Source: Myxococcales bacterium (lineage in GTDB: Bacteria > Myxococcota_A > UBA9160 > SMWR01). From it: DNA of 5,966 bases. A program made the translations under genes and the position numbers. Below the pieces are notes generated by a model. The model had not been told where the DNA came from. It searched no databases and was given only the letters and a program-made list of their open reading frames with translations. The stretch lies in contig JACZXC010000205.1 of the NCBI GenBank assembly GCA_022571825.1, positions 1 to 5,966 of the forward strand, written 5' to 3'. This document shows positions 1-5,616 of this stretch, piece by piece (position 1 is the stretch's first letter; every line of letters begins with the position of its first letter).

Positions 1-865
1 GGGCCTTGGCCACATTGGCTCGACCTTCCGCAGCAGCCGTCTTCTCGTCCTGAGCCGCAGCTTCCGCACGAGCGAAGGCCGCCGTGGCCTTCATCTGCGC
101 ATCCCGCACGTTGCCGATCTGCTCCAGGATCTTCGGCTCGTAGGCGAAGTCATCCGGGAAGAACAGCTGCGTCACCTCGATCCCGTAGGAGTCGAGAGTG
201 TTGACCTTGCGCATTCGGTTGCCGTCCTCGTCGACCTTGACACGAACGATCCGCTGAGTCGTGATCTGGTTGGTGATCGGGTTCAGGGCTTCGACTTCCT
301 CGGACTCCGTCAGGTAGATCCCGTTCTGGAGCTGGTCCAGAGCCAGCTGGGAAAGCTCGGCCTTCCCACCTGAGTAGGACTCTTCGGAGGTCATCAGTGC
401 CGCACTCAGTACCACCGCCTCACGAATGGCCGGCTTGAGCAGGCCACTGGCGACGGAGCCATAGGAGCGGAACTTGTTGTGGATCCTCAGCAGGCCGGTC
501 TCGTCGATGGGGATGTCGAAGCGAGCCGAACCGGAGATCTTGGCCGTACCCCCGTCACTGAAGCGCACCGGGATCGAGTGCCCTGCGAGCGTCTCACCGC
601 CGACTGCGGCGGACTCGCGGTTGTCCGAGAAGACGTAGGTACCCGCCTGCTTGTACTCGGTGAGGGTGCCGAGGCACTGGCAGAAATAGCCGGGATCCGA
701 GATCACGGTCAGCGTTCCCGCGGGGAAAGCCTGCTTGACCTGCATGAAACCGGCATTGTTCTCCTCGAAGGCCTTGGTTCCGAGGATCAGGGCGAACCCT
801 GCGAGGACGGCAAAGCCAATCCCCTGAATGATTGACTTGTTTCCCGCAAACATTGACTTGTTCAC
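1..865 (-). CDS. SPFH/Band 7 (prohibitin-like) membrane protein, C-terminus outside window
   Basis: The first 288 residues are visible and the frame is open to the window edge. After a short polar N-terminus, residues about 12-30 (SIIQGIGFAVLAGFALILG) form one hydrophobic helix, a likely signal anchor. Residues about 34-250 match the SPFH/Band 7 pattern of the variant carrying 'IPVRFSDGGTAKISG', 'ALMTSEESY', 'GIYLTESEEVE' and 'YGIEVTQLFF'. From about residue 250 an Ala/Glu/Lys/Gln-rich stretch (IGNVRDAQMKATAAFARAEA) begins the helical coiled-coil tail usual for these proteins. SPFH proteins oligomerise on membranes and act as scaffolds, often with proteases; no specific substrate can be read here. 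The start is GTG at 865, chosen because AAGGAG lies 7 bases upstream; the in-frame ATG at 853 has no suitably spaced site. A Cys-x-Cys pair (C62, C64) is present. The family call is firm, the precise role unknown. Confidence 0.88.
   Translation of the reverse strand, partial: MNKSMFAGNKSIIQGIGFAVLAGFALILGTKAFEENNAGFMQVKQAFPAGTLTVISDPGYFCQCLGTLTEYKQAGTYVFSDNRESAAVGGETLAGHSIPVRFSDGGTAKISGSARFDIPIDETGLLRIHNKFRSYGSVASGLLKPAIREAVVLSAALMTSEESYSGGKAELSQLALDQLQNGIYLTESEEVEALNPITNQITTQRIVRVKVDEDGNRMRKVNTLDSYGIEVTQLFFPDDFAYEPKILEQIGNVRDAQMKATAAFARAEAAAQDEKTAAAEGRANVAKA
831..862 (-). repeat. 21-bp-period direct repeat at the 5' end of the SPFH coding sequence
   Basis: The minus strand reads AACAAGTCAAT at 862-852 and again at 841-831, exactly 21 bases (7 codons) apart. 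It encodes NKS-M-FAG-NKS-I, so the N-terminus starts with a duplicated Asn-Lys-Ser motif just before the membrane helix. This looks like a small in-frame duplication; the intervening bases are not otherwise duplicated. Confidence 0.7.
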
Positions 866-872
866 GTCGATT

Positions 873-878
873 CTCCTT
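873..878 (-). promoter_or_regulatory. Ribosome binding site of the SPFH gene
   Basis: The minus strand reads AAGGAG, then 7 bases, then GTG at 865. It lies in an A-rich stretch (AAAAGAAAATCAAGGAG) that contrasts with the GC-rich surroundings, as expected for an unstructured translation initiation region. This site decides the GTG start over the downstream ATG at 853. Confidence 0.8.
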
Positions 879-951
879 GATTTTCTTTTGGATCGATCGA
901 TGCTGGGAGGAAGCCTGACCTGGCCCCCGTGGTAGTCCGCTCGCTATGGTA

Positions 952-987
952 GGCTTTGTTCCGCCGCCCGGGGGGGGGAGCCAAGCC
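952..987. repeat. Imperfect inverted repeat (hairpin) around a 9-G run
   Basis: The left arm GGCTTTGTTCC (952-962) pairs with GGAGCCAAGCC (977-987) across a 14-base GC-rich loop. Read as plus-strand RNA there is one mismatch and one G-U wobble in 11 positions; on the minus strand there are two mismatches. The loop and right arm include nine consecutive G (970-978). It ends 87 bases upstream of the SPFH start codon. Without a following T tract it does not look like a terminator in either direction; a leader structure or chance are both possible. Confidence 0.4.
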
Positions 988-1264
988 ATTCCCGGCGGTG
1001 GGCTCCGTCCGTCAACATCCCGGGCCCACCAAGCGCCTGGCGAAGAGCGGCCTCCGCTCCAGGGCGCTCCGCCGGTTCCGAACCGCCCTACGCGCATCCG
1101 GATCGCTGCCGCGGTCCTGCTTCGGCTTGCCTGGGGGTGCGGAGGGACACACGGAGCTGGCGAGGGAGTAGACAGGAGCCCGCGCCCAGGAGGGGTTCGC
1201 GGGGCACGGGATCTCCCCGACCCAGGCGACGCTACTGGGTGCGGCCGTCCTCGAGTTGTGGAAC

Positions 1265-2161
1265 TTAGGCGAAGTCGTCCATCCAGCGGCGTAAAGAGAC
1301 GCTGAATCCGGCCGCGTTGCGGTGTCCGCCGCCGCCGAACTCGCCCGCCAGCTTCGATACGTCGAGGTCTCCGATCGAGTAGAGCGTGGCGTCGACCCGA
1401 TCGCCGGAAATTCGATAGACCAGACCCCAGGGCCGGCCGAAGCGGGCGCGTTTCGCGAGCTCGTGACCCAGCGCGCTGCGAAGGTTCGGCGAGTTTACCG
1501 CGTCTACGCGGCGGGTTCCCAAGGCCACGGGATGCGCTGTCTGTAGGGTCCGGGTCACCTCGATGCGGTTGGCGCGCACGATCGGCTCCCCTTCACGGGC
1601 CAGACTCTGGATCGGCCGGGAGGCGAGATCGTCCCAGACCGCGAACTCCCGGGGGTAGGAGCCGATGGCCGCGTTGATCTCTTCGGACCGGGCGAGCTTC
1701 CAGTTCCAGAGATCCTGATCTTCCACATAGGCGAGCAGGTCGGGCGGCGGCTCCTCCGGGTGGAAGTATTTCCAGGCGAGGACGGCGCCGGAGTGGTCGA
1801 GGTCGAAATGGACGGTGTGCGCGCTGCCCGCCAACAGGTTTTCCAAGCCGAGGTCCGCCGCGTACCGATCCCGCGCCGAGAGATGATGATCGAGCAGGAT
1901 GAACTCCGCCGCGACCTCCGCAAACTCCCGAATCGTCTCGTTGGGCGGTGCAATGTCGACGAAGACGACCTGGTCACCCTCGAAATCGAGGGGATCCAGC
2001 GGATCATTGTGGCTGTGGGGGATGAAGCGCCCATCGACACCCCATGCGCGCCAGAGCGACCATGCGGCCCCGAAGCCGTCGGGACAACCCGCGTGAAAGA
2101 AGCAGGTGCGTTTCACGCCCGGTAGGTTAGCCCATTGCACTTCCCACCCGCGCCGCTTCAC
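1265..2161 (-). CDS. DHH/DHHA1-family phosphoesterase
   Basis: A 298-residue protein of the DHH phosphoesterase superfamily, metal-dependent enzymes that hydrolyse phosphodiester bonds in small nucleic acid or nucleotide substrates (nanoRNase, RecJ and relatives). Motifs in order: FHAGCPDGFGAAW at about 22-34, FVDIAP at 67-72, the signature LLDHHLSA at 89-96 (D91-H92-H93), DHSGAVLAW at 122-130, YVEDQDLW at 145-152, and the C-terminal DHHA1 substrate-binding motif GGGGHRNAAGF at 276-286. All expected metal ligands appear present, so it is probably active; it is likely cytoplasmic, with no signal peptide. The substrate cannot be read from sequence. The start is uncertain: GTG at 2161 is the longest, GTG at 2140 follows a GGTGG purine stretch, and GTG at 2116 gives the family-typical beginning just before KRTCFFHAG. 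A repeat element lies 24 bases upstream of the longest start. Confidence 0.88.
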   Translation of the reverse strand: MKRRGWEVQWANLPGVKRTCFFHAGCPDGFGAAWSLWRAWGVDGRFIPHSHNDPLDPLDFEGDQVVFVDIAPPNETIREFAEVAAEFILLDHHLSARDRYAADLGLENLLAGSAHTVHFDLDHSGAVLAWKYFHPEEPPPDLLAYVEDQDLWNWKLARSEEINAAIGSYPREFAVWDDLASRPIQSLAREGEPIVRANRIEVTRTLQTAHPVALGTRRVDAVNSPNLRSALGHELAKRARFGRPWGLVYRISGDRVDATLYSIGDLDVSKLAGEFGGGGHRNAAGFSVSLRRWMDDFA

Positions 2162-2185
2162 TCACCGGCAGTCTGGGTGCAAGTG

Positions 2186-2257
2186 AACCCTGATCCGAAA
2201 TTAGAAAGGAGCCCCAGATGCTGGCGAGGGGGGCTTCGGCTCATGGCTCGCCGGTAC
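2186..2257. repeat. Palindromic dispersed repeat, copy 1 (between MFS and DHH genes)
   Basis: Plus-strand order: AACCCTGATCCG (2186-2197), 8 variable bases, AAGGAGCC (2206-2213), 3 bases, GATG (2217-2220), a core up to CAT (2244), then GGCTC (2245-2249) and GGTAC (2253-2257). The same blocks with identical spacing up to GATG recur at 3920-3954. The core (2209-2244) matches the other copy only when reverse-complemented: ATGAGCCGAAGCCC and TCGCCAG are shared on the opposite strand. The outer arms GAGCC and GGCTC are inverted repeats. The function is unknown; it lies in the 139-bp MFS-DHH gap. Confidence 0.75.
2198..2235 (-). terminator. Candidate intrinsic terminator of the MFS gene (within repeat copy 1)
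   Basis: On the minus strand, AGCCCC (2235-2230) and GGGGCT (2215-2210) form a 6-bp GC-rich stem with a 14-base loop, followed by CCTTTCTAATTT, which is moderately T-rich. It lies about 65 bases after the MFS stop codon and before the DHH start, a sensible terminator position. The stem is short and the T tract is interrupted, so the call is tentative. The equivalent T-rich spacer is not conserved in the second repeat copy. Confidence 0.42.
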
Positions 2258-2300
2258 TGGATGGCCCAGGCCACACGCCATTCGCCAGGCCGCATCCCGG

Positions 2301-3905
2301 CTAAGCGTCTTCTCCAGCGGCGCGGGCGCGGGCGAGCATCGTCTTCTCGTCGTGTTCGAGATGTCGGAGCGCCAGCGCGAGAAACGAGACGGACAATCCG
2401 CACACCACCAGCGACCAGCGCATGGCCGCCGGCAGGTCGCCGAGTGCATCCGACAGCTGACCGATCACGTAGGGACCCAGGGCGAAGCCCACGAGGGTGA
2501 GTACCAGGATGTAGGCGGCCGAGGCCACGGCGCGCATGCGCGGCAGCACCAGATCCTGCACCGTGGAGGCACCGGCGCCGATCCACATCGCGGTGAGGAA
2601 GGTGAGCGGAAAGTTGATCACGTAGGCCAGCGTCACGTTGTCGGTCGTCAGCATCCACAGAGCCAGCGGAATCGGAAGAACGGCGGCCAGCAACCCCACG
2701 TACAGGCGGCCGCCGTGGACGCGCCGCCGCAGGCGATCCGCCAGCAGTCCCCCGAAGGTAACACCCAGCAGCCCGGCGACCGCCGCCGTCGTCCCCACGA
2801 TCACACCAACTTCTCCGCTGTCCTGACCGTGGACGCGGATGAAGAACGGCGGCGTCCAGCCCCCGATGCCATAGCCGACGAAGGCCAGGAACGAGAAACC
2901 CAGGCCGGCGTAGCGAAGCGAAGGGCTTCCGAAGATGAGCGCCGCTGCGGGAGGGTCGCGTAGGCCCAGGCCCTGGGCCCAGGAGACGGTCGCGTAGGCG
3001 CCGAGACCGAGTGCCATCCATTGCAACGGGTCTCCGGTGACGCGGATCAGCACCGCCGCGCCCGCAGCGATGGAAGCCGCGGCGACGAAGTTGTTGAGGA
3101 GGCCTCGTGATCCGGCGCCTCCGCGCCACAGGTGGAACACGGTGAAGGGCGGCACCACCGCGCGCAGCTCGCGGAAGAACTCGCGAAAAGGGTGACGCTC
3201 GGGCGGGGTGAAGATCCCGTCGGCGGCGCCGCGCCGCGGCTCGCGCAGGGTCCGCACCCAGATGGCCGCCAATAGGCCCGGAAGTCCAACCGCGAGATAG
3301 GCGGCCTGCCAGCCCTCCAGCCCAAAGGGTCCCGTCCCCGCCGGAAACGCTGTCTTCCAGCGGTCTACCACCTGGCCGCCGATCAGCAGTCCCAAGCCGG
3401 CACCGATGTAGATCCCGCTCGAATACAGGGAAAGCACCGTGGCGCGAGCAGCGGCGGGGAACGAGTCCATGAGCATGGAGTAGGCGGCGGGGGTGGCACT
3501 GGCCTCGCCCACGCCTACCCCGATGCGCGCTGACGCGAGTTGGGAGAAGCTGCGCGCGAGGCCGGACACCGCTGTCATCAGGCTCCAGAAGGCGAGCCCG
3601 ATGGAGATCAGCGATCGTCGGTTCCAGACGTCGGCGAGCCGACCGAGCGGAATGCCAAAGACCGCGTAAAAGACGGCGAAGGCGGTTCCGTACAGGAATC
3701 CGATCTGGGAGTCACTCATGCCCAGGTCGGCTTTGATGTCCTCGGCCAGGATCGTGATGATGTTGCGGTCGAGAAAGTTCAGGACGTAGACGACGACCAG
3801 GACCGCGAGCACATAGCGCGAATACCCGCCGCCGAGTTCGGCGGGGTCGGCGCCGCCGCTTTCGACTTCCGCCGGGCGCGGGTCCGTTTCTGCGCGCGTA
3901 CTCAA
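2301..3905 (-). CDS. MFS transporter, spinster-like family
   Basis: A 534-residue inner-membrane carrier of the major facilitator superfamily. A polar N-terminus (about 1-29) precedes TM1, which ends in NFLDRN (D46-R47), a hallmark of spinster-type members. The TM2-TM3 loop carries a motif-A-like GIPLGRLADVWNRRS (84-98), and IGVGVGEASATPAAYSMLMD follows in the TM4-5 region. A second motif-A-like loop, GGLLADRLRRR, appears in the C-terminal half. Between the two halves are two extra hydrophobic stretches (roughly 259-310, including LLNNFVAAASIAAGAAVLI and LQWMALGLGAYATVSWA), suggesting 14 rather than 12 helices. The substrate is unknown; related proteins move lipids, lysophospholipids or small organics. 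The start is TTG at 3905: an in-frame TAG lies five codons upstream, no ATG or GTG occurs before TM1, and no ribosome binding site is visible. It diverges from pabB and is bracketed by two copies of a palindromic repeat. Confidence 0.9.
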   Translation of the reverse strand: MSTRAETDPRPAEVESGGADPAELGGGYSRYVLAVLVVVYVLNFLDRNIITILAEDIKADLGMSDSQIGFLYGTAFAVFYAVFGIPLGRLADVWNRRSLISIGLAFWSLMTAVSGLARSFSQLASARIGVGVGEASATPAAYSMLMDSFPAAARATVLSLYSSGIYIGAGLGLLIGGQVVDRWKTAFPAGTGPFGLEGWQAAYLAVGLPGLLAAIWVRTLREPRRGAADGIFTPPERHPFREFFRELRAVVPPFTVFHLWRGGAGSRGLLNNFVAAASIAAGAAVLIRVTGDPLQWMALGLGAYATVSWAQGLGLRDPPAAALIFGSPSLRYAGLGFSFLAFVGYGIGGWTPPFFIRVHGQDSGEVGVIVGTTAAVAGLLGVTFGGLLADRLRRRVHGGRLYVGLLAAVLPIPLALWMLTTDNVTLAYVINFPLTFLTAMWIGAGASTVQDLVLPRMRAVASAAYILVLTLVGFALGPYVIGQLSDALGDLPAAMRWSLVVCGLSVSFLALALRHLEHDEKTMLARARAAGEDA

Positions 3906-3914
3906 GGCGGGCGC

Positions 3915-3941
3915 ATTCTAACCCTGATCCGCGTGTGACAA
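3915..3941 (-). promoter_or_regulatory. Candidate promoter of the MFS gene, implying a near-leaderless mRNA
   Basis: The minus strand reads TTGTCA (3941-3936), a 15-base spacer, then TAGAAT (3920-3915). Each box matches the sigma-70 consensus at 5 of 6 positions, though the spacer is shorter than the usual 17. A start about 7 bases after the -10 would fall near 3908, only two or three bases before the TTG codon at 3905. This agrees with the absence of a ribosome binding site. The boxes overlap repeat copy 2; the -10 is not conserved in copy 1. Confidence 0.4.
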
Positions 3942-3998
3942 GGAGCCTCGGATGAGCCGAAGCCCGGTTCGCCAGATCTGAGGCTCTCCCGGCGGTAC
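3920..3998. repeat. Palindromic dispersed repeat, copy 2 (MFS/pabB divergent gap)
   Basis: Plus-strand order: AACCCTGATCCG (3920-3931), 8 variable bases, AAGGAGCC (3940-3947), 3 bases, GATG (3951-3954), core, GGCTC (3982-3986), GGTAC (3994-3998). It forms a strong hairpin: GAGCCTCGGAT (3943-3953) pairs with ATCTGAGGCTC (3976-3986), 11 positions with one G-U wobble on the plus strand, around a 22-base loop that holds a smaller CGAA/TTCG stem. The core lies in the opposite orientation to that of copy 1 at 2186-2257, while the outer blocks have the same orientation. No T tract follows, so it is not an obvious terminator. Confidence 0.75.
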
Positions 3999-4088
3999 AC
4001 AATGCCGCATCGCGGCCGACCGGATACGTCGGAGCGCTGCGGCCCTGGTTCGCCGGTAGCCGGGGTCCAGGGTACGCTCGGCGCTTCT

Positions 4089-4093
4089 GGAGA
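4089..4093 (+). promoter_or_regulatory. Ribosome binding site deciding the pabB start
   Basis: GGAGA at 4089-4093 is followed by a 7-base spacer and GTG at 4101. The upstream in-frame ATG at 4002 has no purine-rich site before it, abuts the end of repeat copy 2, and would add 33 residues without family resemblance. The GTG is therefore preferred. Confidence 0.65.
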
Positions 4094-4100
4094 TCCCCGC

Positions 4101-5573
4101 GTGTTCAACCTCCCGGCACACACTGCCCTGGTCTGCCGCAACCTCGTCTGGCCAAGTGGATGGCTCGATGCCGTCGAGCGCGTGCACGTCGATCCCTATC
4201 CGTGGCTTCTGGAGAGCACGCTCAACGACACGCGGTTGGGGCGTTACTCGTTTGCGGGTGCCGATCCCTACGCGGTCGTCCGCGCCTGGGGGACGCGAGT
4301 CGAGATCGAGTGTCGGCGCGCCTCACGCCCGGGGTGGCCGCTCGGGCGCCATCGCGTCGAGTGTGATCCCCTCGAGGCGCTGCGATCATGGCTCCCGCCC
4401 CGTCCTGCGGCCGCCGACACCGTGTCGTTCCCGTTTGCCGGGGGGGCCGTCGGCTTCCTGGGCTACGCGCTGGCGGAGAGGATCGAGCCGGTCCGACTCC
4501 ACGGTCGGGACGACCTCGGTCTTCCCGACCTCGCGCTGCTCCTGGTGGATCGGCTGATTGCCATCGATCACCGGAACCAACGGCTCGTCGTCATCGGCCT
4601 GGGATTCGGTGCCGACCCTCGGAGCGCGAGTCGCGCCGCCGCGCGCTCCGCCGATGAGTTGTGTGGGCGCCTTGAGTCGCCCCCGGCGTCGCGTCGCTCG
4701 CCGCGGGGTGACCGAGCCTCGTATCAGGGGAATCCGCTCGACGACTTCGACCAGAGCGCCCACGCCAAGGCCGTGGATCACATCGCGGAGGAGATCGAAG
4801 CCGGAAACGTCTACCAAGCCTGTCTGACCTACCGCATCGAGCGCGACTGGCATGGCGATGCGTGGAACCTCTACCGAAGACTGCGCCGCCTCAACCCGGC
4901 GCCCTTTGCCAGCTTCTTCGAGCTGCCCGAGGCCGCGATCGTGACGAGTTCTCCCGAGCGTTTCCTCCGCTTGTCTTCCGATCATCGGGTGGAGTGTCGT
5001 CCCATCAAGGGCACATGCCCGCGAGATCGCAGCCCAGCCGAGGACGCCCGGCGACGACGCATGCTGCGCCATTCCGAGAAGGATCGCGCGGAGAACCTGA
5101 TGATCGTGGATCTGGTGCGGAACGATTTGGGACGCGTGTGCGAGATCGGAAGCATCGAGGTTCCCGAGCTCTTCGCCATCGAGGACTACGCTTCGGTGTT
5201 TCAGATGGTATCGACGATCCGCGGTCGGCTCCGCCCCGACTGCGACGTGGTAGACCTGTTGCGGGCGACCTTCCCCCCCGGATCGATGACGGGGGCGCCC
5301 AAGCTCGCCGCCATGCGGATTCTGGATCGGCTCGAGCCGGTCCGCCGCGGCATCTATTCCGGTGCGATCGGCTACCTCGACGTCCGTGGCGGCGCCGATC
5401 TCTCGGTGGTGATCCGCAGCATCCTGCTGCGCAACGGCCGGGCCTACGTTCACACGGGAGGCGCGATCGTCGCCGATTCCGACCCCGCCTCGGAATGGCG
5501 CGAAACCCTCGCCAAAGTCCGCCCCCTCCTCGCTGCACTCGACGGCGACGGTCCTTCAACCGACACTGCCTGA
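4101..5573 (+). CDS. pabB: Aminodeoxychorismate synthase component I (PabB)
   Basis: A chorismate-utilising enzyme of 490 residues from the GTG start (523 from an ATG at 4002). With a glutamine amidotransferase partner it converts chorismate to 4-amino-4-deoxychorismate, the precursor of p-aminobenzoate and folate, in the cytoplasm. The N-terminal domain has the LLES motif at 36-39 and GRYSFAGADPY just after. The chorismate-binding domain holds PIKGT at 301-305, DLVRNDLGRVCEIGS, VFQMVSTIRG, FPPGSMTGAPK at 391-401, GIYSGAIGYLD and GGAIVADSDP. Lys303 in PIKGT is the catalytic lysine of PabB; anthranilate synthase TrpE has PIAGT here, which separates the two. No PabA/TrpG gene is adjacent, so the amidotransferase must be encoded elsewhere. 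The start rests on GGAGA 7 bases upstream and on the usual distance to LLES. A low-complexity Arg/Ser/Ala-rich linker lies at about residues 170-205. The gene stands alone, diverging from the MFS gene. Confidence 0.92.
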   Translation: MFNLPAHTALVCRNLVWPSGWLDAVERVHVDPYPWLLESTLNDTRLGRYSFAGADPYAVVRAWGTRVEIECRRASRPGWPLGRHRVECDPLEALRSWLPPRPAAADTVSFPFAGGAVGFLGYALAERIEPVRLHGRDDLGLPDLALLLVDRLIAIDHRNQRLVVIGLGFGADPRSASRAAARSADELCGRLESPPASRRSPRGDRASYQGNPLDDFDQSAHAKAVDHIAEEIEAGNVYQACLTYRIERDWHGDAWNLYRRLRRLNPAPFASFFELPEAAIVTSSPERFLRLSSDHRVECRPIKGTCPRDRSPAEDARRRRMLRHSEKDRAENLMIVDLVRNDLGRVCEIGSIEVPELFAIEDYASVFQMVSTIRGRLRPDCDVVDLLRATFPPGSMTGAPKLAAMRILDRLEPVRRGIYSGAIGYLDVRGGADLSVVIRSILLRNGRAYVHTGGAIVADSDPASEWRETLAKVRPLLAALDGDGPSTDTA

Positions 5574-5616
5574 AGTTGCGGACGGTCCTGGATTCAAGCC
5601 GGGTTGGCGGGTGCTG

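Larger units (their letters stand above)
866..1264. other. Gene-free stretch between the DHH and SPFH genes, GC-rich with inverted repeats
   Basis: I find no convincing protein in this 399-bp gap: the open frames crossing it have no family resemblance and read as GC-rich shadows. Visible elements are a 10-bp perfect palindrome ATCGATCGAT at 892-901, an imperfect hairpin at 952-987, a run of nine G at 970-978, a perfect stem GAGCGG-CCT-CCGCTC at 1045-1059, and CGGTTC-C-GAACCG at 1073-1085. No T-rich tract follows any stem, so no clear intrinsic terminator for the DHH gene is visible. A TTGACG box on the minus strand at 1015-1010 has no convincing -10 partner. The stretch must hold the SPFH promoter and perhaps a structured leader. 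Confidence 0.6.

Noticed and set aside
890..912. Third, decayed copy of the repeat near GATGCTGG upstream of the SPFH gene
   Set aside because: Only about eight to twelve bases resemble copy 1 (GATGCTGG-GAGG); the AACCCTGATCCG and AAGGAGCC blocks are absent, so chance is the simpler explanation.
900..960. Possible SRP (4.5S) RNA from the minus-strand motif CCAGGTCAGG
   Set aside because: The motif resembles the start of the SRP RNA core, but the required GGAA-type tetraloop and the AGCAGCC side of the asymmetric loop do not follow.
946..1305. Plus-strand frames of 119 and 71 residues in the 866-1264 gap
   Set aside because: Pro/Gly/Arg-rich with no family resemblance; they run through the hairpins and G run, and the longer one overlaps the end of the DHH gene. 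They look like stop-poor GC-rich noise.
2158..3129. 323-residue minus-strand frame overlapping the MFS gene, and plus-strand frames such as 2352-2963
   Set aside because: They are Arg/Gly/His-rich shadows in other frames of a clear transporter gene, without family motifs.
3920..3998. Integron attC site
   Set aside because: The element is palindromic and of the right size and lies between genes, but the ends lack the RYYYAAC and GTTRRRY core sites and are not complementary to each other.
4002..4100. Upstream ATG at 4002 as the start of pabB
   Set aside because: It has no ribosome binding site, the extra 33 residues show no family similarity, and GTG at 4101 has GGAGA at good spacing.
4386..5453. 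Long minus-strand open frame (355 residues) opposite pabB
   Set aside because: It mirrors the codon structure of pabB, has no recognisable domain, and long antisense frames are common in high-GC genes.
5574..5616. Terminator between convergent pabB and the SDR gene
   Set aside because: I looked for a stem with a T tract on either strand in the 43-bp gap and found none that is convincing.
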